Below, in pieces: positions 1 through 6,700 of a stretch of 8,494 nucleotides of DNA (positions are counted from its first letter, which is position 1; every line of letters starts with the position of its first letter). Where the stretch lies: assembly GCA_021823365.1 (NCBI GenBank), contig JAKAOD010000110.1:1-8494 (forward strand). Reading direction: 5' to 3'. The translations under genes and the position numbers were made by a program. The notes under the pieces were generated by a model. That model ran no database searches. It had not been told where the DNA came from and worked only from the letters and a program-made list of their open reading frames with translations. The DNA comes from Actinomycetes bacterium. Lineage in GTDB: Bacteria > Actinomycetota > Acidimicrobiia > Acidimicrobiales > Bog-793.

Positions 1-447
1 CACCGACTCGGCGACCACCACGAAGACCGTCGTCTCAGGCGGCTCCTCGATCGTCTTGAGCAGCACCGGCGCCGCCGCCCCGACGAGGTGGAAGTCCGTC
101 AGCACGACGACCTGGCGTGCCGATGCGGCCGGTCCGCGCTGGGCGAGGGCGACGATGCGTCGGGCGTCGTCCACGAGGATCGACGCGCCCGTCCGCTCGA
201 CGACCTCGACGTCGAGGTGCCGCCCGGCGAGGGCGTCGCGGCAGGACGCGCAGAACCCGCAGCCGCCCGAAGGGCAGACGAGCGCGGCGGCGAAGCCGAG
301 GGCCGCCTCGCGCCGGCCGGTGCCGGCCGGACCGAGGAACAGGTAGGCGTGGACTGGCGCGGCGACCGCCCCGGCGAGCAACGCGAGCACCCCGGGCTGG
401 CCGCGGACCGCCGCAGCAAGGACGGGGGGCGGCGACGGCCTGCTCAC
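1..447 (-). CDS. holB: DNA polymerase III subunit delta' (N-terminal part, cut by window edge)
   Basis: Clamp-loader subunit delta', which with delta and tau/gamma loads the beta sliding clamp at the replication fork. Reading the minus strand from GTG at 447 gives 149 open codons that run off the window at position 1. Visible features are a P-loop-like motif GPAGTGRR at residues 39-46, four cysteines (C58, C63, C66, C69) spaced like the zinc module of clamp-loader AAA+ proteins, a degenerate Walker B region VVVLTD near 113-118, and the family signature LLKTIEEPP at 129-137 followed by TTVFVVVAE. The Walker A lysine is arginine (R45), which suits delta', generally a non-ATPase member of the loader. 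The GTG start overlaps the tmk stop as GTGA, so translation is probably coupled. The gene has no ATG start and is easily missed. The C-terminal collar domain lies outside the window. Identity is confident from motifs and context. Confidence 0.9.
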   Translation of the reverse strand, partial: MSRPSPPPVLAAAVRGQPGVLALLAGAVAAPVHAYLFLGPAGTGRREAALGFAAALVCPSGGCGFCASCRDALAGRHLDVEVVERTGASILVDDARRIVALAQRGPAASARQVVVLTDFHLVGAAAPVLLKTIEEPPETTVFVVVAESV

Positions 448-1118
448 GAACGCCGCCGCTCGGCAGCGGGGGCGCCTGGCGCCGCGGAGGCGCCGAGCGC
501 ACGCTCGACCACCTTTGCGACATGCTCGGCGACCTCCTCGACCGGCGTCGAGGCGTCGACGACCGGCCAGCCCCCGGCGCGCGCGAGGTCGAGGTAGCCG
601 GCACGTACCCGTCGGTGAAAGGCGAGGTCCTCGCCCTCGAAACGATCGGCCCGGGGGGCGCCGAGGTCGGTCTCCGGGGCCGGCGCTCCGGATCGGCGCA
701 GCCCGATCTCCGGCGGCAGGTCGAGCAGGACGGTGAGATCCGGCTCGACCCCCGCGGCGGCGATCCTGCACGCCAAGGCGACCTCCTCGAGCGGGAGGCC
801 ACGGCCATGGCCCTGGTAGGCGAGCGTCGACCCGGAGAAGCGATCGCAGACGACGTCACGGCCGCGCTCGAGCGCCGGACGGAGCACCGACTCGACGTGC
901 TCGGCGCGCGCCGCAAGCATCAGCATCAGCTCGGCACGAGGGGCAAGACGGGGACGGGACGGCTCGAGAAGCACGGCGCGCAGCGTCTCCCCGAAGGGGG
1001 TGCCTCCCGGCTCGCGGGTGAGCAGCGCGCCGAGCCTGGCGGCGAGGAGGCCGGCCTGTGTCGACTTCCCGGCGCCCTCGCCGCCCTCGAGGACGACGAG
1101 CCGGCCACGGGACGCCAC
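444..1118 (-). CDS. tmk: Thymidylate kinase (dTMP kinase)
   Basis: Phosphorylates dTMP to dTDP with ATP, the step leading to dTTP, in the cytoplasm. The 224-residue product is near the usual length of about 210. Motifs run in family order: P-loop GGEGAGKS at residues 12-19, TREPGGTPFGE at 34-44, the DRF motif at 92-94 followed by STLAYQG at 97-103 (nucleotide and substrate binding), and an arginine-rich LID at about 139-163 (RRS, then R156, and DRFE at 158-161). Basic residues in the LID rather than in the P-loop resemble the E. coli type. The start is GTG at 1118, because it places the P-loop at the normal distance from the N-terminus. Only a weak AGG, inside the topA stop codon region, precedes it. 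topA ends 10 bases upstream and holB begins within the tmk stop codon, so the three genes look co-transcribed. The last 20 residues are Ala/Arg/Pro-rich and probably unstructured. Confidence 0.96.
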   Translation of the reverse strand: MASRGRLVVLEGGEGAGKSTQAGLLAARLGALLTREPGGTPFGETLRAVLLEPSRPRLAPRAELMLMLAARAEHVESVLRPALERGRDVVCDRFSGSTLAYQGHGRGLPLEEVALACRIAAAGVEPDLTVLLDLPPEIGLRRSGAPAPETDLGAPRADRFEGEDLAFHRRVRAGYLDLARAGGWPVVDASTPVEEVAEHVAKVVERALGASAAPGAPAAERRRS

Positions 1119-1128
1119 GCCGGCGAGC

Positions 1129-3984
1129 CTACGGCACCGCCCGCGGCGAGACGCCCTTCGCCGGAGCCGCCGTGCGCGCGGGCGCCGCCCGCTTGGCGGC
1201 CGAGGCCTTTCGGGAGGACGCCGCCTTCGTCGCAGCCGCGGCCTTCTTGGTGGCGGCCCTCTTGGTGGCGGCCTTCTTGGTGGCGGCCTTCTTGGTGGCG
1301 GCCTTCTTGGTGGCGGCCTTCTTCACCGCGACGCCTTTCCCGGGGGCCTTCTTGACGCCCCGCGCCCGGCGCCCGGCCGAGGGTCCGGCCGCACGGCGCG
1401 CCGCGAGCAGCTCCGCCGCCCGCTCCGCAGTGATCGTCGCCGGGTCGTCGCCCCGCCGGAGCGACGCGTTCGTCGTCCCGTCCGTCACGTACGGCCCAAA
1501 CCGGCCGTCGCGCACGACCATCGTTCCCCCGCTGTCCGGGTCGGCGCCGAGCTCGCGAAGCGGTGCCGCCGACGCCCGGGCAAAGCGCCGCTGCTTCGGC
1601 TGAGCGAGGAGGGCGAGCGCCTCGTCGAGGCCGACGATCAAGAGCTCCTCCTCGCGTGCGAGGCTGCGGGAGTCCGAGCCACGCTGGAGATAGGGCCCGT
1701 AACGGCCGTTGCGGGCGACGATCTCCTCGCCACTTGCGGGGTCGACCCCGACGACGCGGGGAAGGCGGAGCAGCTCGAGCGCCTGCTCCAGGGTCACGCT
1801 CTCGAGCGCCATCGACTTGAACAGCGATGCCGTGCGGGGCTTGGCGCCATCCCCGTCGCCGAGCTGCACGTAGGCCCCGTAGCGCCCGGCACGTGCCACG
1901 ACGGGTAGGCTCGTCTCGGGGTCAATCCCGAGCGTGCGGGCGCCCCCGGGCGAGGCGAGCAGCCGCTCGGCGACCTCGACGGTCACCTCGTCGGGCGCGA
2001 GATCCTCGGGGAGCGACGCCCGCTCCTCGCCGCGTTGCAGGTAGGGACCATAGCGGCCTACCCGGACGACCAAGGCCTCGCCGCCGTCGCCGGCACCGAT
2101 CGCGATCGAGTTGACCTCGCGTGCGTCGATCGTCGCGAGGCGGGAGAGCACGGCGTCCTTCAGCCCCTCGACCCCCTCGCCCGCGGGGCCGTCCTCGCCG
2201 AAATAGAAGCGGTGCAGCCAGGGGACGGCCTCCTCCCCCCCGTTGGCGATCTCGTCGAGGTCGTCCTCCATCGCCGCCGTGAAGCCGTAGTCGACGAGGG
2301 AGGGGAAGTGCTCCTCGAGCAGCGAGACGACGGCGAAGGCGGTGAAGGAGGGGACGAGCGCGCTGGCGCGCTTCCAGACATAGCCCCGGTCCTGGATCGT
2401 CTGGAGCATCGAGGCGTACGTCGAGGGGCGGCCGACGCCGAGCTCCTCGACCCTGCGGACGAGCGAGGCCTCGGTGTAGCGGGCCGGCGGCTTCGTCGCG
2501 TGGTCCTCCGTCTCCAGCGTCGAGGTCGCGAGCCGGTCGCCAGCGACGACCGCCGGCAGGCGGACCTCCTCCTCGCGCCGCTCGGCGCCGCCGTTCTCCG
2601 GCTCGTCCTCGCTCTCGCGGTAGACGAGCAGGAACCCGGGCGAGCTGATGACCGTCCCGGACGCGGCGAATGCCGCGACTGCGCCGGCGGGGGCGCCGGC
2701 GGCCGGGACCGGCAGCGCCGCCTCGATCCGGACGCGGGCCGTCGTACCCGTGGCGTCGATCATCTGGGAGGCGACGGTCCGCTGCCAGATGAGCTCGTAG
2801 AGCCGCAGCTCGTCGCCGGAGAGCTCCCGCGCGACCTCCTCCGGCCGCCTGAACCGGTCGCCGGCCGGCCGGACGGCCTCGTGCGCCTCCTGGGCGTTCT
2901 TCACCTTGCGGTCGTAGGTGCGCGGCCGGGGCGCGACGTTGGCGGCCCCGTAGATCGCGCGTGCCTGCTCTCGCGCCGCGGCGAGCGCCGTCTCGGAGAG
3001 CGTCGTCGAGTCCGTCCGCATGTAGGTGACGTAGCCCTGCTCGTAGAGCCGCTGGGCGACCTGCATCGTCCGCAGGGCGGAGAAGCGGAGCTTGCGGCCG
3101 GCCTCCTGCTGCAGGGTCGAGGTGATGAACGGCGCCGCGGGCGAGCGGCGGTAGGGGCGGTCCTCGACGCTCGCGACGCGAGCCGCGACACCCTCGAGCG
3201 CGGCGGCGAGGCCGGTCGCCCCGGCCTCGTCGAGCAGCACGACCGGGCCCGCGCGCGCGAGCTCGCCGTCGGGCCCGAAGTCGTCGCCCGTCGCGACCTT
3301 GCGCCCGGCGAGCTCGGCGAGCCGCGCCGACAGCTGCTCCCCGGCGGCGGTGACGAAGGTCCCCGTCACCCCCCACCACGTCGCCGAGCGGAACCGCATC
3401 CGCTCCCGCTCGCGCTCGACGACGATGCGCGTGAAGACGCTCTGGACCCGGCCTGCCGAGAGGCCCTGCATGACCTTCTTCCACAGCACCGGCGAGATCT
3501 CGTAGCCGTAGAGGCGGTCGAGGACCCGGCGGGCCTCCTGGGCGTCGACGAGCCGCCGGTCGAGCTCGCGGGGGTGGGCGATGGCCTCCTCGATCGCCGG
3601 GCGGGTGATCTCGTGGAAGACCATGCGGTGCACCGGCACCCGGGGCGCGAGCACCTCGAGCAGGTGCCAGGCGATCGACTCGCCCTCGCGGTCCTCGTCG
3701 GTCGCGAGGTACACCTCGCTCGCCCCCTTGAGCAGCGAGCGCAGCTTGCGGACCTGGTCCTGCTTGTCCTTCGAGACGACGTAGAGCGGCTTGAAGTCGT
3801 TGTCGACGTCGACGCCGAGGCGCGCCCACGGCTCGGACTTGTAGGCCGCCGGGATCTCCGCCGCCGAGCGCGGCAGGTCGCGGATGTGGCCGATCGACGG
3901 CTCGACGACGTAGCGGTCGCCGAGGAATCGCGCGATCGTCTTCGCCTTCGCGGGCGACTCCACGATGACGAGCGGTTTGGCCAT
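1129..3984 (-). CDS. topA: DNA topoisomerase I (type IA), actinobacterial form with lysine-rich tail
   Basis: Relaxes negative supercoils by cutting one DNA strand through a tyrosyl-phosphate. The product has 951 residues. The TOPRIM domain (about 3-125) begins VIVESPAKAKT with catalytic E9 and carries the acidic triad D96, D98, E100. GLSAGRVQS at 174-182 lies in the core, and the active-site tyrosine is Y321 in GYVTYMRTDS, with R323 beside it. The C-terminus has four topoisomerase C-terminal repeats marked by GRYGPY-type motifs at 643, 700, 760 and 828. From 874 on comes a basic Lys/Ala/Thr tail instead of zinc fingers; I see no cysteine anywhere in the protein. This matches the mycobacterial and streptomycete architecture. 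The frame stays open upstream to 4860, but ATG at 3984 is chosen because the family's N-terminus begins there, preceded by AGAAGG with a 9-base spacer. It is the first gene of the topA-tmk-holB unit. Confidence 0.97.
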   Translation of the reverse strand: MAKPLVIVESPAKAKTIARFLGDRYVVEPSIGHIRDLPRSAAEIPAAYKSEPWARLGVDVDNDFKPLYVVSKDKQDQVRKLRSLLKGASEVYLATDEDREGESIAWHLLEVLAPRVPVHRMVFHEITRPAIEEAIAHPRELDRRLVDAQEARRVLDRLYGYEISPVLWKKVMQGLSAGRVQSVFTRIVVERERERMRFRSATWWGVTGTFVTAAGEQLSARLAELAGRKVATGDDFGPDGELARAGPVVLLDEAGATGLAAALEGVAARVASVEDRPYRRSPAAPFITSTLQQEAGRKLRFSALRTMQVAQRLYEQGYVTYMRTDSTTLSETALAAAREQARAIYGAANVAPRPRTYDRKVKNAQEAHEAVRPAGDRFRRPEEVARELSGDELRLYELIWQRTVASQMIDATGTTARVRIEAALPVPAAGAPAGAVAAFAASGTVISSPGFLLVYRESEDEPENGGAERREEEVRLPAVVAGDRLATSTLETEDHATKPPARYTEASLVRRVEELGVGRPSTYASMLQTIQDRGYVWKRASALVPSFTAFAVVSLLEEHFPSLVDYGFTAAMEDDLDEIANGGEEAVPWLHRFYFGEDGPAGEGVEGLKDAVLSRLATIDAREVNSIAIGAGDGGEALVVRVGRYGPYLQRGEERASLPEDLAPDEVTVEVAERLLASPGGARTLGIDPETSLPVVARAGRYGAYVQLGDGDGAKPRTASLFKSMALESVTLEQALELLRLPRVVGVDPASGEEIVARNGRYGPYLQRGSDSRSLAREEELLIVGLDEALALLAQPKQRRFARASAAPLRELGADPDSGGTMVVRDGRFGPYVTDGTTNASLRRGDDPATITAERAAELLAARRAAGPSAGRRARGVKKAPGKGVAVKKAATKKAATKKAATKKAATKRAATKKAAAATKAASSRKASAAKRAAPARTAAPAKGVSPRAVP
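1246..1320. repeat. 15-bp tandem repeat within topA (KKAAT repeats)
   Basis: Five back-to-back copies of the 15-base unit CTTGGTGGCGGCCTT on the plus strand. The four copies at 1261-1320 are identical and the one at 1246-1260 differs by a single base. On the minus strand they encode successive Lys-Lys-Ala-Ala-Thr units of the TopA tail (about residues 888-912), the variant copy giving Lys-Arg. The unit is a multiple of three, so gain or loss of copies would keep the frame. Near-identity at the DNA level suggests recent duplication by slippage or recombination. Confidence 0.95.
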
Positions 3985-3993
3985 GGCTCCGTG

Positions 3994-3999
3994 CCTTCT
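3994..3999 (-). promoter_or_regulatory. Ribosome binding site deciding the topA start
   Basis: AGAAGG on the minus strand, 9 bases before ATG at 3984. It supports this start over the much longer open frame that continues upstream to 4860. Confidence 0.6.
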
Positions 4000-4030
4000 C
4001 TTCGGCGGCGCGACGTTCGGGTCGGCGAGC

Positions 4031-4060
4031 AGGATAACGAGCGGCACAGACGGTAGCCAA
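4031..4060 (-). promoter_or_regulatory. Putative sigma-70-type promoter of topA
   Basis: The minus strand has TTGGCT (4060-4055) and TATCCT (4036-4031) separated by 18 bases, close to the -35 and -10 elements of actinobacterial housekeeping promoters. Transcription would begin near 4024, giving a leader of about 40 bases before the topA ATG. This is pattern matching only; no start-site data exist here. Confidence 0.5.
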
Positions 4061-4092
4061 GGCGCCTCGCGGCAGGTGGCCGAGGTCGCCCG

Positions 4093-4144
4093 CGCCGGCG
4101 CCGGGCGCGCGCAAGGCTCGGGTCGTGCGCAGCAGGCGCCGGCG
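4093..4144 (-). terminator. GC-rich hairpin downstream of the permease gene, possible terminator
   Basis: A 10-base arm CGCCGGCGCC at 4093-4102 pairs perfectly with GGCGCCGGCG at 4135-4144. Inside it, GCGCA at 4109-4113 can pair with TGCGC at 4126-4130 around a 12-base loop. The structure starts about 25 bases past the permease stop codon and lies upstream of the topA promoter, the right place to separate the two transcripts. There is no T-tract after it, so it is not a classical intrinsic terminator, although U-less hairpins have been proposed as terminators in GC-rich actinobacteria. With so high a GC content, chance pairing is also possible. Confidence 0.4.
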
Positions 4145-4169
4145 CCGGAAGACGGGCCAGCCGCCGGTG

Positions 4170-6596
4170 TCAGGCGTGCGAGGTCCCGTCGTCGCCGGCG
4201 GCAGTGGTGACGATGGTGTAGGAGGGGTTGATCATCGCCGGGCGCCGGTTGCGCTCGCCGACCATCCCTTCGACGACGACCCTCGCCCCCGGCTCGATGC
4301 CTGGCACCAGGCGGCGTCCCTGGAAGACGACGGTGAGCTGGCCGGTGCCGTCGACGACCGTTCCCTCGAGGTTCGACATCCCGGCTCCAGGCTGGACGCG
4401 GACCGACCGGACCCTTCCGGCGACCCGCGCCCGCTGGCGCCACCGCAGGTCGGCGATACGCGAGGTCCCCGGCGGCGGTCCCCCGGGGAAGATCTCCGCC
4501 ACCTCCGCGGCGCCCGGCGCCCCCGCATCCTCGCCCCGGTGCCTGCGCGGCACGGCCACCTGCTCCTGCGCACCGAGCTCGCGTCGTTCCTCTTCGACGA
4601 CGCGGGCGAGCTCCTCCGGCCATGCGGCGAGGGCCTTCCGCCGGCTGCGCCCGACGTAGAAGGGGATGATCGTCGCGCTGGCGTTCGGGATCTGGCTGAC
4701 GAGCCCCGCGATCCGCTCGCTCGTGCGGTCGTGGAGGACCCGGTTGAGGGGGCCGCCGAAGACGCGCCTCGGGAGCAGCACGCTCACCTCTGTCTGGCCG
4801 TCCGCCGCGACCTCGGCGACGAGCTCCATCGCCGCCCGCGCAAGCCTGCGGTCCGGGCACTCGCGGATCTCGAGCGATACCGTGGACAGCCCGAGCCGGG
4901 TCCAGACGGCCTCGAGCTCGCGCGCGGCGCGGGTGTCGAGGACGAAGTGCACGGCGCGCGGCTCCTCCTGGGAGAGGGAGCGCGCGTACTGGAGCGCACG
5001 CGCCGAGGCCAGGTCGAGGTGCTCGATGAGCACGAGCACGGCGTGGCGCCTGAGCACGGGTGCCTCGGCGGCGTGCTGGACGTTCACCTCAAGCTCCCGC
5101 TGCTCCTCGACGTAGGTGCGGTGCAGCCTGATCAGGGCGAAGACGAGGACGGGGAAGAGCACGACGACCACCCAGGCGCCCTGGGTGAACTTCGTGACCG
5201 CGAAGATGACCACGACGATCGCCGTCAGCACCGAGGCGAACCCGTTGACGAGGATCCGGCGCCGCCACCCGGGCGTTCGGTGACTGAGGTGGTGGCGGAC
5301 CATCCCGGCGCCCGCCATCGCGAACCCCGTGAAGACGCCGATCGCGTAGACGGCGACGAGCGCGTTGACGCGCGCTCGCGTGATGACGAGGAGGGCGGTC
5401 GCGCAGACGGCGAGGATGACGATGCCGTTGGAGAACACGAGCCGGTGGCCGCGACTGGTCAGCTGCCGCGGCAGGTAGGCGTCGCGGGCGACGAAGCTCG
5501 CGAGGTTCGGGAAGCCGTTGAAGCTCGTGTTGCCCCCCGTGTAGAGGATCAGCATCGTCGCCGCCTGGACGAAGTAGTAGCCGAGCTTTCCGACAAAGGC
5601 GGAGCCGAAGACGTACCGGGCTTCCTGGGAGAGCACCGTCGGAGTGCCGCCCGTGAACGGCACGGCGTGGGTGCGCCAGGCGAGGAAGGAGACGCCGAGG
5701 ACGAGGCAGCCGAGCGTCGTCGCCATGAGGACGAGCACGCGCCGGGCATTGCGGCCCACCGGCTCGCGGAAGGTGGCGACGGTGTTCGAGATCGCCTCCA
5801 GCCCGGTCAGCGACGAGCCGCCGTTGGCGAAGGCTCTCAGCACGACGAAAAGGCTGGCCCCGAGCAGCAGGCCCTGGCCCGGGTGCCCTGCAGGGAGGGC
5901 GCCGTGGAGGTCGATGGCGTGGCGGTGCAGCTCGCCGAGCGCCGTGCGCACGAGCCCGATCACGATGACGAGGCCGCAGGCCGTGATGAAGAGGTAGGTG
6001 GGCAGGGCGAAGGTCCGACCCGCCTCTCGGATGCCCCGCAGGTTGCCCCAGAGCATGAGAAGGACGACGCCGACGCAGATCGGCACGTTGTAGGGGGCGA
6101 GGCGCGGGAACGCCGACGTGACGGCGTCGGTGCCGGCGGCGACCTGCACTGCGACCGTGACGATGTAGTCGATGATCAGCGCGACGGCGGCGACCTGCGC
6201 GACGCTCACGCCGAAGTTCTCGCGGGCGACGATGTACGCCCCGCCGGCGCGGGTGTAGGCCATCACGACCTCTCGGTAGGAGAGGGTCACGAAGAACAGG
6301 ACGCCGACGACGGCGAAGGTGATCGGCAGGAGCAGGCCGAACGCGGCGGCGCCGACGGCCGGGACGAGGATCGTGAGGATCTCCTCAGTGCCATAGGCCG
6401 TCGACGAGATGCAGTCGGGAGAGAGCACGCCCATCGCCGTCGGCTTGCCGAGCCGCTCCTCGGCGAGGCGCTCGGTCACGAGCGGCGGCCCGAGGAGCCG
6501 CTTCTTCAGCCGGTAGGAGAGCGACTCGGGGAGCTGGATCTCAGGCAGGACGGTCCGGGGCCCGGAGAGGCCGGGCGGCACCGGCGGGGATCTCAC
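4170..6596 (-). CDS. KimA-like potassium/APC permease with USP-like domain fused to a C-terminal OB-fold domain
   Basis: Integral membrane importer of the APC superfamily, 808 residues from GTG at 6596. Residues 50-490 hold about 12 hydrophobic segments and align by eye with Bacillus KimA, a K+/H+ symporter. PDCISSTAYGTEEIL at 60-74 puts D61 and Y68 where KimA has D36 and Y43, and DYIVTVAV at 143-150 supplies D143, Y144 and T147 for D117, Y118 and T121; LTGLEAISN at 263-271 is also conserved. Residues 515-648 are a cytoplasmic universal-stress-protein-like domain, the part that binds c-di-AMP in KimA. After a charged, Pro/Ala-rich linker (about 650-710) comes an OB-fold domain at 711-797 (QRARVAGRVRSV, GTVVDGTGQLTVVFQGRRL, PGIEPGARVVVEG). 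From memory it resembles the small OB protein encoded near trkA in Streptomyces and mycobacteria. K+ transport is inferred; another substrate remains possible. The frame is open to 6749, but that start would overlap the divergent trkA gene. GTG at 6581 is an alternative. No strong ribosome binding site is seen. Confidence 0.88.
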   Translation of the reverse strand: MRSPPVPPGLSGPRTVLPEIQLPESLSYRLKKRLLGPPLVTERLAEERLGKPTAMGVLSPDCISSTAYGTEEILTILVPAVGAAAFGLLLPITFAVVGVLFFVTLSYREVVMAYTRAGGAYIVARENFGVSVAQVAAVALIIDYIVTVAVQVAAGTDAVTSAFPRLAPYNVPICVGVVLLMLWGNLRGIREAGRTFALPTYLFITACGLVIVIGLVRTALGELHRHAIDLHGALPAGHPGQGLLLGASLFVVLRAFANGGSSLTGLEAISNTVATFREPVGRNARRVLVLMATTLGCLVLGVSFLAWRTHAVPFTGGTPTVLSQEARYVFGSAFVGKLGYYFVQAATMLILYTGGNTSFNGFPNLASFVARDAYLPRQLTSRGHRLVFSNGIVILAVCATALLVITRARVNALVAVYAIGVFTGFAMAGAGMVRHHLSHRTPGWRRRILVNGFASVLTAIVVVIFAVTKFTQGAWVVVVLFPVLVFALIRLHRTYVEEQRELEVNVQHAAEAPVLRRHAVLVLIEHLDLASARALQYARSLSQEEPRAVHFVLDTRAARELEAVWTRLGLSTVSLEIRECPDRRLARAAMELVAEVAADGQTEVSVLLPRRVFGGPLNRVLHDRTSERIAGLVSQIPNASATIIPFYVGRSRRKALAAWPEELARVVEEERRELGAQEQVAVPRRHRGEDAGAPGAAEVAEIFPGGPPPGTSRIADLRWRQRARVAGRVRSVRVQPGAGMSNLEGTVVDGTGQLTVVFQGRRLVPGIEPGARVVVEGMVGERNRRPAMINPSYTIVTTAAGDDGTSHA
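4563..4567 (-). promoter_or_regulatory. Internal Shine-Dalgarno-like site before the OB-fold domain
   Basis: AGGAG on the minus strand inside the permease gene, followed by in-frame GTG codons at 4559 (3-base spacer, residue 680) and 4553 (9-base spacer, residue 682). Starting at 4553 would yield a protein of about 127 residues made of linker plus OB-fold domain, similar in size to the free-standing actinobacterial OB proteins as I remember them. The site could be fortuitous or a relic of a once separate gene. Confidence 0.35.
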
Positions 6597-6700
6597 GCGG
6601 TCCAGTCTGCACGTGGCGTGGCTTCCCGGCGCAACTCGCTCCGCTCCGATCCGTAGACGGGTGAGTTGTGCCCGGCGGGCGCGACGTGTTCGATGGAGCC
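6597..6700. promoter_or_regulatory. Divergent intergenic region, permease and trkA promoters expected
   Basis: About 104 bases separate the chosen permease start (6596, minus) from the chosen trkA start (6701, plus), or 71 bases if trkA begins at 6668. Both promoters must lie here or inside the neighbouring coding ends, so shared control is likely. I find no convincing -10/-35 pair on either strand, and no long leader that could hold a c-di-AMP riboswitch. A small CACGTG palindrome occurs at 6611-6616. Confidence 0.4.

Larger units (their letters stand above)
3985..4169. other. Intergenic region between topA and the permease gene
   Basis: 185 bases with no credible gene. It holds the topA ribosome binding site, the putative topA promoter and, nearest the permease stop codon, the GC-rich hairpin. 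The reading frame of topA is open through it on the minus strand, but the translation is Ala/Arg/Pro-rich with no family resemblance. Confidence 0.7.

Noticed and set aside
1246..1320. Short regular repeats that might suggest a CRISPR array or mobile-element end
   Set aside because: The repeats are contiguous with no spacers, lie in frame within topA and encode its known kind of basic tail.
2035..4056. A 673-codon open frame on the plus strand, antisense to topA
   Set aside because: Same GC-driven shadow effect; the opposite strand encodes an unmistakable topoisomerase I.
3985..4860. Upstream extension of the topA frame by about 290 codons, overlapping the permease gene
   Set aside because: The topoisomerase N-terminus starts at ATG 3984 with a good ribosome binding site. 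The extension is low-complexity and overlaps the same-strand OB-fold coding region in another frame.
4125..6656. An 843-codon open frame on the plus strand, antisense to the permease gene
   Set aside because: Its translation is dominated by Arg, Asp, Glu, Gly and Ala without any recognisable domain, as expected of the mirror frame of a GC-rich gene. The minus-strand frame has clear membrane segments and family motifs.
6597..6700. Possible c-di-AMP riboswitch, as controls kimA in Bacillus
   Set aside because: The space is too short for that riboswitch, and I see none of its expected paired structure.
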